Positions 10,473 through 22,581 of a DNA stretch of 64,000 nt are shown here, piece by piece. Source of the DNA: Sipunculus nudus (lineage: Eukaryota > Annelida > Sipuncula > Golfingiida > Sipunculidae); the NCBI GenBank assembly GCA_026874595.1, contig CM049316.1, positions 67,418,676 through 67,482,675 on the forward strand, read 5' to 3'. Every line of letters starts with the position of its first letter. The stretch's first letter is position 1. The position numbers and the translations under genes were made by a program. The notes below the pieces were generated by a model. That model saw only the letters and a program-made list of their open reading frames with translations. It had not been told where the DNA came from and searched no databases.

Positions 10473-13400
10473 CGACCTCCTGAAGCTTTCAGAAAAATAA
10501 GCCAAGAAATGTCGATCCTACGGTACGTAAGTTGTTCGTTTAATTGATATCCACGTATTTATAACATTTGGGGGCCCGCAAAAATAATCCAAACATATCC
10601 AGCAAGGGCATCTGGCGGCAAATTATAAAGGTAGACCTTTTGGCGTTTTGTAACTAGTGACCTTTCAACTCTCGCACATATTCAGCCAAATACCTTCGAT
10701 TATCGGTGCATGTACCATGTTTACTGACAGTCTGTAGATAAACAAGCTGTTTACATCCTTAACAGGTATTATAAGAACCTTTCGTTTACTTAGCTATTTT
10801 TTTTTTATTTTTAATATACACCATTTGCGCTCCTGGGCAATAAGCCCTCAGTTCTAACCTCGTCATTTCCTCGAAAGCAAAAAGTTGGGAATAGAACCTC
10901 AAAGATTCTTTGATGTGTTAACGACCGTTTATGCCATTAAAAGCTGAAACACAAAAGGCATAATCATAGCATATCATTCATATCGTATGGTAATCTCCTT
11001 TCTTTATTGTATCAGTCATACATTACATTTTAAATTCATATCTTAAATATTTCATATTTTTTTAAGTCTTTCGATTGCCCTGTAAGTCCCGCTGCATATC
11101 ATAGATATGTAGACCTAAAGTTTAAAATAGCACAAATTATTGTATCAATTTACATTTAACCGCTTGCATCATATTGCCATTGTTATTACATGATTTTACA
11201 TTATATAAATTTTGTTGTCCAGATCAGACAATCTTATGTGAATTGATTACACTTTAATTATTCTTAGATATATTAAGGAATCATTATTCAACTCAATGTT
11301 ACTTACAAGCAATGGGCCTATCCTGAAAACGTTTAAAATGAAAAAAAAAAACATGGTATGAAGCCGAATTTGAAGAATAGAATCACAGAGATAACTAGAA
11401 TCTGCATTTTAATGAATACAAGCCTTCGCCAGGCGGGCATTCACTTGTTTGGTCCATATTCCGAGATTAATTCGTCCATAAGTGACTGTAAAATTGTGAA
11501 TATTCCTTTAATGACGCTCCTGGATAGGGATTTTGGGCAGGTTTTACTCCAAAATTTTATCGTTTCTTCTTCTGCCAATTCCCGAAATGCCCTGAAATTT
11601 CTTGAGATTCCGTTCATGATTGCATGAGGTATGTGGTGAACAAACACACAAATACACACACACATGAACGCGAAGGTACGTATACCTTCCTGTCTGAGGC
11701 AAAAATATCAGTAAAATTATGAAGAAAATATCGTTAAAGTTGTATCCCGGATTACAAGACCATCAGAAGTTTCTGGCTGGCAGATAAATGATGGCGGTCG
11801 ATCTCCTGAGGACAAGCTAAGATCTTGCGATAACTCAGCCATAGGAAGTCGGAAAGAGTATGTCTTTTGTGACCTTTGTGGTAAGAATACTGAGCATTCA
11901 AGACATAAATGTCTATTTTCTTCTGTTTATTAGATTTGTTAAACCCCACGCCAATAGCCGATGGGACATTTGACTTTTGTATTGACACTGGGGCCCGAAA
12001 GGACATTGGGCTCTCATTAGGCAGACCCGCCGAGGAGACATTCACCGGTATGAATGCTATAAAGGTCAAGCAACATATTTCTCACATTGGGTATATATCT
12101 ACGTAAAAATAAGAATTTACTTTGTTTTGTAATAAAACTACTTTATCTTTAGGAACAATCTATTCACCTCTCTATCCTTTTGAATTGTACACGACGCTCG
12201 TTTAAAAAGTGTTATAAGCAAACTTTTACTTATTTCTACACATATAAAAAGCCTGTGATATATATACATAAAGTAGATCTAACAACATTTCATAACGGGG
12301 ATGCTACTAGAACGGTGTTAGAAGACTACTAAGCCGGGTAGCATTTCTTATTTTGGCTTCTCCGTTTTAATATTCTCCGGTAATTTATGATGACCAGTCC
12401 CGCTAGTTGACTGGTTGAGCAATTACTTTAAATCCAATACAAATTAAGATAAATTAAAAGATAATCTCTGACATGAACCATCTGATGAATATTTCGTACT
12501 TGTTTTGGGACAATGATTCTTGTCACAGCAGTCGGTATTTGAATAAGCAAACTTGTATCGATGCCATAACCTATCATCTTCGTATTTTCCGATCTGCTCT
12601 GTGCCGCTACGTGTCCAATCGCAGCCAAATGATCTCTCCAGTTCGACTTGCGCCCCTTCTCAAACGCCGAGTGATTAATTTAACAGAACCAAATTACAAG
12701 CTTCAGCAGCTTGACTTAAACAATATGTCACTAGTCGTACCCCGCTAGCCGACAATTCATACTTCAGTGAGCATTTCATGTATACTCACATGACCTTTAC
12801 TCCAAGTCGTGACGCCAGTTCTACCAAATACTGTACCAATGACCATCCTTTTCATTGCAAAGATATTATTTCCGTGCAAAAGAGGGTATCTTAACATTAA
12901 GCTAGGCGAATATCCTACACGTTCAAACAAAAATGTGTATCTCTGCTCTGTGGTAACTACCGTTATATATAGACCCTGGCGGTAAATCTCTTAATCGTAG
13001 GAGACATACAAGTATACACGGTTCAATATATCCAACAAACTTACAGGGATATATACCGAGTTATAATGAAATCATTTTTGCATACATATGGTAGTGTTTA
13101 AAAGTGCACAAATATGTTTTACAGCAATGGGTATATTTTATTTTAAGTCGCGATCTACCCTGCGTAGCGTTATAATAAATAATAATAATATTTGTTTATC
13201 GTCAAAATTTTCCGTGCAATTTTCGATATATCAAGTTCTTCCACTCTAGCATCCAGTCAAACTCTTTTCTGTTATAGGAGAAGAAATGCCATTGGGAATA
13301 CCCCTGGAACCTCTACACACTGCAAAACTTGTCTAAAAGTATTTGTGGAATTTGTTTCGGAACCCACAACTGTGCTACGTTCACAGTGGTGGGAATGTGG

Positions 13401-14034
13401 AGTACAATTAGACTTGTAATTGTGAAATGGTAGAAGGCACCAATAATCTCTAAAAGTGCTACATATATACACATCAAAATCATTTGTTCTTGTCTTTGGT
13501 AGTATATGGGTCTTTCTGGCATCGTTTCAACGTTCTTACCTTGATATTTTAATTAAATGTTACACCCTGAAGATCCTTGTAATCCAGCCGTGATTTAAGC
13601 ATAACAAACTTTATGAATTTGTTGTGACACGTTGATCGACTGGTACCCTGCACGGACACCTATATTAACGCCCACTTTGATCAGTACCAACAGCGATAAG
13701 ATCAGAGCGGGGTCTCAGTCTAGGTGACGTAGCAAAGGACTGTGTGACACCACTTAATCATGGTGACATCTTCTCTGTGTAAACATAAGGGCTCTTGGTA
13801 AAATTATGGATATGTAGGGCATTTGTGGATTACATTGGTGCTACAACTTTTCAGAAATTTCATAAAACATTCAATTATTTTATGCTGACAACGGAAAAAA
13901 AGTCACTTATACGATTCCAAAGGGGTCTCCTTTTAAAAACCATACAAGGCCTTTTCATAGGGGTCAGTCTCAAGACATTGGTGGAGAGTGGCACAGTGAA
14001 TCGGAATAAAGGGTCTTGGGACGAGACAAGTGAA
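10473..14034. other. Intergenic or intronic AT-rich DNA, no gene seen
   Basis: No recognisable protein domain, tRNA or complete element is seen. The ORFs at 11358-11665, 11752-12106, 12473-12748 and 13192-13522 have no domain I recognise. If the minus-strand exons at 10014 and 21810 belong to one gene, this stretch is intron. Sequence near 11560-11645 resembles 54740-54830 and is reported separately. Confidence 0.45.
11440..11645. repeat. Diverged dispersed repeat, copy a
   Basis: The segment ending ATTCCGTTCATGATTGCATG, then AGGTATGTGGTGAACAAAC, matches 54640-54830, which ends ATTCCGCTCATGATTGCGTG, then AGGTAAGTTGTGAACAAAC. Both also share CCTTTAATGA/TTTAATGATG and CCGAAAT..CTGAAATTT blocks in the same order. 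No protein family is assigned. Confidence 0.5.
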
Positions 14035-14298
14035 GAATGGATCGTCAACCAGGCTGGGTGTCCCACTATTGTGGGTTCTGGGTGTGTGCCATTCCCATTC
14101 TCCATCATGACACCGTTGAACTCCCGAAAGGCGCACTTGTTTGTGAGTGAAACACGCTGTTGTGCACAGTCTCCCGACAAGCCTACAGAGCGCTCACCCT
14201 GGATGGGGGCTGACCGTGTAAAATATCACTGCCTCAGCTGAGATTCAAACTCCGTCTTTGGACCCTGTGCTCGGCCCCTAAACCACGGAAACCGGTAA
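14035..14298 (-). mobile_element. tRNA-derived SINE, family S1, copy 1
   Basis: Read on the minus strand, the 5' part CCGGTTTCCGTGGTTTAGGG carries a degenerate A box and GAGTTTGAATCTCAGC the B box. The family body follows: the GGTCAGCCCC region, TTTCACTCACAAACAAG, and the conserved central GCGCCTTTCGGGAGTTC. The same body occurs at 19225, 25407 and 48996. RNA polymerase III promoters of this kind drive SINE transcription, while mobilisation depends on a partner LINE. The 148-residue ORF overlapping it is a chance reading frame. Confidence 0.8.
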
Positions 14299-14829
14299 AT
14301 CGAACAAGTTTGTAACCGTGAATGAATGACTCAGTAGTCATTTATATCGAACTAGTAAGTCTACTCGACTGGCGCTAGTATGTACTAAGTTTAATACCTT
14401 AATATCAATAATGTGGTACTTTATGCATAAAGTAAACTTTAAATAATTTTGATTTTAAAGAACTATAAATTCCTGTATCTTGCAGAATGTTAAAGCCGCA
14501 ATAGTTAATTCAGGCAAGCACACCTAGGCGATGAACAAATTCTATTTTTGAATGCACGTGCATCAGATCACGTTTATACCTTCTTGCCAATATTATTAAA
14601 AACGGGCAGTATTGAAGATATTTAACTTCCTTTGGATCTGGATTTTGTTCTTCCTCAGAGATGCTCAGTTTAACGACGCGCGATGTTAAGATATTTCAAT
14701 CTCCTATCGCTGCATTGTATAACCCTAATTGTATAAGTATAGGCCGATGTTCATTTCGTTACCCAAGGCATTATTAACCAAATACCAGCATAGGAACAAT
14801 CAGCCACTAATAAGCGTTTTATAAGATCG

Positions 14830-15160
14830 TGCGCGGCGGCTTCTTTTTTCCCCGCTACACTTAATGGATTTCACCTGAAACATAAATGGGAGAAGAGGAA
14901 GAATCAATTCAATGATATTAATTGTGGATGCTATCAATTGGGCCTCAATTTCATTTGCGCCATTGGAGGTTAATTGACAAAATTAAAACGACATTGAAGC
15001 ATGGGTACCAATCCATTAAAACGCGTAATTTCAGATAAAGTGCTCTAATCTAATCATTTTCTCCAGAAAAACCATTACCCGGCAAGTGAGGTTAAAAGCA
15101 TCACGCTTCTGACCCCATTAACCCTGAGATTCGGGCGTCACCGATAACGATGGTAAGAAA
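14830..15160. promoter_or_regulatory. Candidate conserved non-coding element
   Basis: The stretch is free of simple repeats and holds many homeodomain-type cores: TTAATTG, TCAATTG, CAATTC, TAATTG and TTAATGG. It lies among TE-rich DNA but looks unlike it, with balanced composition and no repeat words. A plus-strand acceptor (TCATTTTCTCCAG near 15066) and a donor (GATGGTAAGA near 15150) also bracket a mostly open 28-codon frame that hits a stop just before the donor. It could be an enhancer or a non-coding exon. No conservation data are available here. Confidence 0.3.
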
Positions 15161-15589
15161 ATTCAACGATGAATTACTGTTTTCTATTAATATTAAAAAA
15201 ATGATTTATCGCTTATTCGGCGGAATGTTTTCCACATTACGTCTCAGGTATAAAACTGTCACATCATAAATCAAAGTATACAGGTTTACTCAGATCGCAT
15301 TACACCACCGGAACAGAGCACATTTTATTTCTTGCTTCAAAATCTTATGACAACTTTAACAACACTGGTGAAAACAACTGATGCAGATGGCGACACCAGC
15401 ATCCAGTTCCTTGTGGGATACAGGTGTACAATCAGGTAAACATGTCACTGGGCCTGGATAAACCATAAATTTAATACGCTTTTTCATCACTTTAAACAGA
15501 TTTATATAGCCATGCATTTTACGTATCATATAATACCCCGATTTCAAAATATTTTGTAGACAAATGTCGCGAGGCAGCATTTATATGTC

Positions 15590-15685
15590 TAACACTCTCT
15601 GTCTCTCTGTCATTGTTTCTGTCTCTCTCTCTGTCTCTCTCTCTGTCTCTGTGTCTCCCCTTCTTTCTTTCTTTTCTTTCTCTCA
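15590..15685. repeat. CT/GTCT-rich low-complexity tract
   Basis: Imperfect CTCTGTCTCTCT repeats are followed by TTCTTTCTTT. Purely low complexity. Confidence 0.95.
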
Positions 15686-16668
15686 CTCGATGCTCAAAGG
15701 TGCTTAACGTTTAGCTATATATATTTTATATATAAATGATCGCAGAGTTTAATTAGTTAAACATAGTGAAACCGAAGAATTTTCACATATCCTTTAAATT
15801 TATTAATATCAGATAGAGAGATGTAATTTGATTATTTTCAAAAGGAATAAAAATTACCTCCCGCGCAAAACTAATCACATCACGCTCCCAACTCTATTTA
15901 GTCTATTAAAGAATAGAACACACAAATATAGCTAATTGCGTAGGTATTCGTGTGGTGTAGAGAACAGATATAGTTGATTAAATATTTGGGATCAGAATTT
16001 CTTCATGGCAAATTGCATGCACTTGAATGATTTTTTTTCTGATTAGGATTTGATATAATAAGTTACATTTTGGTAAGGATAATAACTGTTTAAATCCAAT
16101 CATATTTGTTTCATTACTTGGAGAGGACGCATGGTATTGATGGTACATGTGAAATGGAATGAGTTTTATGTTTGATTGCGAAGAATTTGGTTTAGTTTTC
16201 CTGGTTGACAGAGCAACAACATTGTTCAACTGTAAAATACAAGTTAATGCAAAGGAATCCACTTTTCAAGGCTTAACCGATATTTATATAACACTTAGAC
16301 TGGTCTTCTGTGGTATAAACGTCCACCTATATACGCATAGAACAAGGCTGCACATCTAGCGTCATTTCAGCTCTCTGACATTAGAGAGTCTATGACCAGC
16401 GAACTGGCTGTCAGACATCTTTTAAGGATAAGTGCACTTTAGTGCTCTATGAGGATGCAAATATTATTGTAATTTTTAACAACATCTCATGGCCTACATG
16501 TATGCTGTCACTTGATATAAACCAGACCAATTATTAGCATTCTTAGTATACTTTCTAACAACACCAACCATGAGCGAAAAAAATCTGTTTCCCCTCAGCA
16601 TATTGTAAATTCCTCTGCACTGGAGTGCACTGGAGGTAGTCAGTCTATTTGCCGGAGTGATTAAAGCC

Positions 16669-17327
16669 AGTCACAAACAACCTACGATTCTGACTGTCAT
16701 TCGATTTTAGTAGGGCAACGACAGGTGGACCGTCGTAGGCTTGGGAGAGTTTTTATTTGATAATTTCATGGAAGCGTTCACATATAAATTATATATTGTA
16801 CAACGGTCCTGAGAAAATTGGTCAGGGCTGTCTAAGCCTTATCGTTCGCTCTTCCTACGACAGTCGTACGGGGTCCCTACGATGGTCGTAATACAAAAAA
16901 AAGGTTCCAAAATTATTTTCTGTCGTAGACCTGTCACAAATGTGTTGTGCGATGTATGTTACCTACATATACGTGAAACCCACGGCGGTCGCAGGAATGA
17001 TCCACAACGGTAGAACATTCGTAGGAGTATAGGTAGAAGGTGCGGCAATCGTAGGGCCTCAGATAATCAAAACAAATCTTACGAAAGTCGTAAGTTTATC
17101 GTAACACAGTCGTAAGGAATCGTACAAGAGACCGGCCTGACATTAAGAATAACCTACGACACTGAAAAAAATTGAACATGTTAAAATTCTACGACAGGGA
17201 TCTACAACAGTTTTTTTTTCGTCGCAAAACACCTGCATTTTGTACGACACACCCACGACTATCCTATGAATTTCCCAAAAATTCCACCGTAGACCTGTAG
17301 TTTATGTGTTGTGCGATGTATGTGACT
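16669..17327. mobile_element. CGTAGG-rich inverted-repeat element (candidate)
   Basis: The left end AGTCACAAACAACC resembles the reverse-complemented right end AGTCACATACATCG. The interior is dense in TCGTAG, CTACGA and GTCGTA words in both orientations. It contains a 40-bp near-direct repeat: GTGTTGTGCGATGTATGT occurs near 16939 and 17305, each preceded by GTAGACCTGT. No target duplication is evident and no coding capacity is seen. Confidence 0.4.
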
Positions 17328-17849
17328 TTGAAAACTTTTGTATTCAGCCAAAATGAACTAATAGCGTTATATATTAGAAATATTATTGCAAATGTTTTAT
17401 TCCTTTATCCCTCTGATTAGGGTTCTCCACGTGATCCTGCCAAGGGAGGGACAGACACGCACAGACATTAACAGCCAACGAGAAAACTCTGACCGAAAGC
17501 AGGGTAAAATAATATCTCTCCTGCTGCCTTTCAGCTTAACTGATAAATCGTTAATAAGGATAGGAACATAAGTATCCAATTAATATATAGTTGTTAACAC
17601 CATTACTAATCACTTATAAACAAAGTGTTACCTGTGTAGTTTAATCATTATAAATTTTAGTCACCTGTGAGTTTTCCTGAATTTTATCAATTGCTGGATA
17701 AAGATATATAAAACACAAAACTAAGTTAGAGCGACAGGAGATCCTAACATTAATGAATTTTTTAGATCGTTTAGACAGTAGGACGTACTGATAGTATTAA
17801 GGACAGAAACGGTGAAAACATGATCTCCTACGTTCGCCAAGATAAGTTA

Positions 17850-18447
17850 AGCCTGTATCTCACTGGGCTGCGACAGTTTTGCGACAAATTGCGAATTCAT
17901 TCACGAGAGAGTCTCAAAAGAGTCTTAAAACATTCGCGGTGTTTCTCATTTTCCTCGCGCGATTCGCAAAGTGTCGCTTACATGTCGCACAAATTTTGAA
18001 CATGTTCAAAAAAATTTCAAAACAAAATTTCTCGCAAAATAGTCGCAGAGGTGTTGCTTGTGTCTCAAACCCGTCTTAAACATGTCTCGAACTATTCTCA
18101 AGTCAGTTTCTGCGAGTCAGGAATTGCGAGACAACTTTGAGAGAGGTTTGCGACCTATGCAACTACATTGCGAATATTTGGAGATAAAAATGAGAATCTG
18201 ATATTCTGGTCACGAATGATCGTGCGAATATTTCACAAATGTCGTGCGAATGTCTTGTGAACATCGTACGACGGGTATACGAGCTCCAGCCGAATTTAGG
18301 CAAAACACTCGTACGATGTTCGCAAACATGTCGTAAATACGATTCAGTGTGATTGCAAGTGAAAATTGTCGCTAATTCGCGTATTTTCTCGCAATCGTCG
18401 TGTCTTCAACTAGTCGCAAGCTGTCGCAGTCCAATGAGATACTAGCT
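17850..18447. mobile_element. Harbinger-like MITE (candidate)
   Basis: The left end AGCCTGTATCTCACTGGGCT, continuing GCGACAG, is the inverted partner of the right end, which read in reverse complement is AGCTAGTATCTCATTGGACT, continuing GCGACAG. TTA flanks both ends (17847-17849 and 18448-18450). A 3-bp TWA duplication is the signature of PIF/Harbinger insertion. The interior is packed with TTGCGA, GTCGCA and TCGTACGA words, a common subterminal pattern in MITEs. No ORF of interest is present. Confidence 0.65.
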
Positions 18448-18748
18448 TTATGCTGCAGCAAATCATTCTTTGTAACAATGACTGGGATCACACTGAGTGG
18501 ATTTATTTAAATCCTAAAGATTTATATATATATTTTTTTAATTTTAAATTCCAATTCACATGTACTTATAAAAGGTCAAATACAAATATTAGTAACATAC
18601 ATTTGCGTTTTAAAAGTGTTTTTAATTTACAATATATTCCATAGCACGTGGGACTCGAGATGAGCACATACATTGTAGAATACAGTTGTGTCGAAGTCAA
18701 GACATCTAATATACATTTCGTAAGCCTCACCAGGGCGTTAGTACACCT

Positions 18749-19070
18749 TAAACGTGTGTTTCTATGTGCGCGTATATGCGTATGTGCGTATATGCGTTAA
18801 AAATAGGTATGTTTCCATGTATGGGTATAAGCGTGAACTGACAGACTAATATATTTGTACAGTGGATCAAGCAGGCCTCCCACAAAAAAAAGTTGAAATG
18901 ACGTCATTTCCCCAGAATCCCTGAGTTTACGCAGACCCTATGCGTGAATATCACATGTACGCACACACCCATATACCCTGGCGGACACAGGGAAAAACCC
19001 CAGTTACAAAATTATATGAGCGATTTTTCAGGCACATACGCATATACGAGCACATGAAAACGCCCCTATA
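18749..19070. mobile_element. Small MITE-like inverted repeat with GCGTATATGCG arms
   Basis: The left arm AACGTGTGTTTCTATGTGCG, continuing CGTATATGCGTATGTGCG, pairs with the right arm, which reverse-complemented is GGGGCGTTTTCATGTGCTCG, continuing TATATGCGTATGTGCC. The arms are about 40 bp and 320 bp apart end to end. The target duplication is unclear. The loop holds no ORF. Confidence 0.55.
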
Positions 19071-19224
19071 TGGTTGTTTTTTAATTTCGTAAAATTCAGA
19101 TTACTCATCTATGACTTTTAGTACTCTGGTTACTGGGTTAAGAATGATATCGATTTCAGATTGCGCACGTGGGTAATAGGAAATCAGTTTACCCCTACTC
19201 CTGTCTGCCCAATCCAATTACATG

Positions 19225-19385
19225 TATATATTTGAAGTCTGTCAGTGCATCGGGAAGGTTGTGCAACACAGTCGTGTGTCACTCACAAATGAGTGCGTCT
19301 TTTAGGGGTTTATGAACCAGCAGTCGGGTTGCTCACACACCCAGGTACCGCAGGTGCGGTAAACGCCGGGCCTACGTGACACCGG
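19225..19385 (+). mobile_element. tRNA-derived SINE, family S1, copy 2 (5'-truncated, plus strand)
   Basis: The body region matches the family in the plus orientation: a GGAAGGTTGTGCAACACAG stretch, GTGTCACTCACAAATGAG, then GCGTCTTTTAGGGGTTTATG, corresponding to GCGCCTTTCGGGGGTTCC elsewhere. The tRNA-like head with A and B boxes is absent, as expected for a 5'-truncated insertion. It is more diverged than the copies at 25407 and 48996. Confidence 0.6.
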
Positions 19386-20620
19386 GGTATGAAATAATGT
19401 AACAATTTGAATGCTATCCAACTGTGACGTTGTCTCAAGGCGAATTTTTCAGAAAAATTATCAAAAGCATTTATGTATTTATACACTCTCTAATAAATTA
19501 CAACGTTACATACATACATCGTCTTTAAGCAGAGCAGTTGTGTGTATAATTGGAAACTTTATAACTTTCGTTAAAAAAATTCTGAAACTTTTAGAAAGAA
19601 ACAAAACTTCACACGACTTCACCATGGCGAAATCTCAAACTATTTTGATCGCTTTCGCAAGCGAATCCTGAATTCCTACCAGGTTTTGCTGGCTCTGTAA
19701 GTTTCTTTAAGATAAGAATATACTCATAAGTAGATATGTATGTCATAAGATACACGGTGTGTAACTGATAAGGGGTTATCTATATCAAGGATATAAAAGT
19801 ACAAAGTTTATATTACATAAGTGCGCTATATCAAGGGTATGTAAGTACAGAGGATGATTATACAATATGATAGATATGAAAATTCTTTGTAACTTTACAT
19901 GGGTTAGCTAAATAAATGACTCAATGATCAGCTTGTAGGGATTACAGAAGTTAAAGTATAATAAAAAAGTACAACATGTGTACATTGAAGTTAGTTTCAT
20001 CAAAGCGATAAAAGGATAAACGAAGTGTTTCAGAAGATATATATATAAAAGATATGAAAGTATGACTCTCTCAGATTTTACCATATCAAAGTCTCGAAAA
20101 GAGACTTCAAACTACCTATAAGATCTGTCAATTTCTGAGAAAATCAAACATATTTCATACATGACTGGGATGAGAGACTGGCATCGCGTGAACACATGCA
20201 AAGAATATATGTACCTTTATGGAGGTTTGCGTGTCTAGATTGATAAAAGACTCCATAGGCTGATCTATAAATACCCTTTTGTGTCTGCATCCAGTCGAGA
20301 TGCTGTCACGCGGTTGGTAGAGCTGACTCATCGATTAGAGGGATGAAGATAACCTAAAAGATGGGTACAACGGGAGCTCGGATCTGCGGTGATCTGCCTT
20401 AGATCAGTTCAGGCTGGTCTAAGAGGATTTGATTATCAGGATTATTCGGCCTAAAGAAATCTAGCTCTCCTATAGATTACAAAGAAAAAACTGATTTCTT
20501 TAATCAATTTATACGTTTGAACTATAACTACACCTTTAAGGTGGTTTGATTAAAGTAATTTTGGAAGACGACTGTATTTCCTTTACTTCTCTGCTCCTGA
20601 GAAAGAGATGAATAAAAAGC
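19386..20620. other. Intergenic or intronic DNA, no gene seen
   Basis: AT-rich with short imperfect repeats such as TATATCAAGGATATAAAAGT (near 19790), repeated in altered form near 19829. A tRNA-like GCGGTTGGTAGAGCTGACTC at 20312 lacks a B box. No domain is recognised in ORF 19411-19671. Confidence 0.5.
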
Positions 20621-20626
20621 ACTCAC

Positions 20627-20660
20627 TAGAGAGCAAATTACCTCCGTATTCACTCGCTGT
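20627..20660 (-). CDS. Weak 34-bp exon candidate, minus strand
   Basis: On the minus strand CTCTGTAACAG is followed by 34 bases and a donor GTGAGTGC. Entering in phase 0, it encodes TASEYGGNLLS and leaves one base. That phase is compatible with the exon at 21810-21892 (which ends in phase 0) upstream and with 10014-10058 downstream. The acceptor lacks a good pyrimidine tract. This rests almost entirely on phase compatibility. Confidence 0.15.
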
Positions 20661-21809
20661 CTGTTACAGAGTTGTCATTTTGCATTTTATTTTACAATTT
20701 GGCCACAGTATATAACATGTAGTAGTATAAACATTTTCTTTGCGACCTAAAAGTGTTTGGAAATCGAAGTAATAGCGGGGAAACTTCAAAATCGTCAGAT
20801 GAATACTTATAATCACTGATTTATAGTAATTAAACCCGACTGAACAGCAAGAGATGTTGGTGAAAAAGCTGACTATAATTACAGTGTTGAGACCCGAATT
20901 TTGTACGTAGACAGGGAATCCCAAAATATTGAAGACTGCATTTCTGAATAATAATGAAATCTCCATAACAGCCACTAAAATCCACTTAAGTAGATCATTA
21001 GCAGGTGTATTTGCTATTTATTAGAAATTTCATCGGCACAGTAAAAAATAAACAGCAAGCCTCTGTCAACCAAACACCTAATTATGTTATGATACACCAG
21101 CTTTCATTTTATCGACTGGACACTAGACGAAAGGTTCTCTAGAGGTTGCGAGATAATTAGCCAGGTTCGGTAATAATTTTATATGATTAAGTAATTCCAG
21201 GTCGGCAGTATTGATAGACAGTTTAACAACAGGTATAAGCGGCTGTTCAGTTCCAACTTGGATAAAAAAAATTGGAAAAACCATAACGGGAATATTATAT
21301 TCCGTACAAGGGAACATGGCTCCTGTACCGTAAACACACGGAACTAATTTCATCTGCAAAAGTTTTTTATAAAAGGTATTCAAGAGTCATCGTTTCCATG
21401 GAAACCTTAATGAGATTCTTTCTATGGATACGCCTTATGCTCTCGCAGTGTGATGAAGGTAAATTACAGAGTTGATTAATCATAAACCATCCAGCTTGAA
21501 TTCGTATTCTTTTAAAACATTGATTAAATATATCCTTCACTAATTGAAACAAAATTATTTGAAAATTTTAATTAAAGCCTTTTTTAGTATTATAATGTAT
21601 AGTGTATATGTGTGCATTTGTTTACAACGATAATACAACGTATAGAATAAGTAACCATATCTTATTCACTTAAATGTATCTGTATCTTCATAATCACATG
21701 TAAGTACAGACATAACAAACTTAGATTTTTTACTTTGTGATGCACAATTCCATGTGCATTATTAACACGTGACACGTTACAATTTAGGAATATCTCTGAA
21801 ATAACTTAC
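20661..21809. other. Probable intron or intergenic DNA, no gene seen
   Basis: The minus-strand ORFs at 20664-20975, 21123-21383 and 21367-21552 have no recognised domains and no good splice signals. Composition is uniformly AT-rich. Confidence 0.5.
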
Positions 21810-21892
21810 CATGTTATAATCATCAGCCTTTTCAAATGAAAATCCTTTCTTCTCTTTCATTCGCACTATAGCTATCCAGGCAGATCTGGCCA
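21810..21892 (-). CDS. Best host-exon candidate (83 bp), unrecognised gene
   Basis: On the minus strand a strong acceptor (CATTCTTTCTCTTTGCAG) is followed by 83 bases and a strong donor (ATG before GTAAGTTAT). Only one of three frames is open. It encodes 27 residues beginning ARSAWIAIVR and continuing MKEKKGFSFEKADDYNM, entering in phase 1 and leaving in phase 0. The peptide has a short hydrophobic segment followed by a basic stretch, as at the cytoplasmic edge of a membrane protein, but I do not recognise the family. About 0.7 kb upstream is a promoter-like palindrome plus a donor. If that first exon joins here directly, translation could start at the internal ATG (MKEKKG). Confidence 0.45.
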
Positions 21893-22581
21893 CTGCAAAG
21901 AGAAAGAATGGATAGGCGACCTTTGTAAAGTATACTATTGTTAACAATTAGTTAATATAACACCACATTAATTAAAGAACACCTTCCGTGAATGTGTAAT
22001 TAAGCGTGACCAAACATAGGGGGAGTCCGTTGGGTTTTTTTGTGCTCCTTTGTTGAACACCCTGATTAAACAGTTTTCACAACAGTGCTCCATTCAGTCC
22101 CATATACTGGTTATGCGCAAACTTTGGTTGGCGATGCGTTCTTACACTCTTTGTAAGATAAATGATCTATAGGACAATTTAAAGAAACGACTAAGGATAG
22201 AGTAATACTGTTAATACTATACAATATGTTATGAGTATATTACATATACAGTTGCTTGGTTTGTTTAGTTTCAGTCACTGAAGCCGAATTATAATTTTGT
22301 TTGGTAAATGTTGTTAAAGAGCGGTCATTTCCCTGTTACACTGCTAGAACTGTTCAAATTCTACATTACTGGTATTACTATAAACTGGTACGGACTGCAA
22401 CAATTCGTGCACGCACAGCGTGTTTATCATCGGCCTTGATCCACGTTGAGATTAAGTGAACGTACCGGTAACTTCTCTTGCAGACGGGGACTAACTGGAT
22501 ACATTAAGTCACTGGACAGTTAATCTCTAGCCCTAAGTTCAACATTCTTCACATGAAAATATATATAAACATAGGTCTTAC

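Noticed and set aside
11309..11324. 16-bp minus-strand micro-exon between good acceptor and donor sites
   Set aside because: Too short, and every phase tested against the neighbouring candidate exons gives a stop or mismatch.
11950..12010. DFCIDTGARKDIG, which recalls the D-T-G of aspartic proteases
   Set aside because: The ORF is only 65 codons, with no flanking protease or retroelement sequence; chance is likely.
12785..12842. Minus-strand 58-bp open stretch reading MVIGTVFGRTGVTTWSKGH before a GTGAGT donor
   Set aside because: The acceptor is weak and the phase does not fit the better exon candidates; kept out of the annotation.
13537..13563. Minus-strand exon between acceptor and donor
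   Set aside because: All three frames contain stops.
13795..14241. 148-codon ORF
   Set aside because: Overlaps a tRNA-derived SINE copy on the other strand and has no recognisable domain.
20305..20345. tRNA-like GCGGTTGGTAGAGCTGACTC
   Set aside because: No B box and no acceptor-stem pairing; at most a degraded SINE relic.
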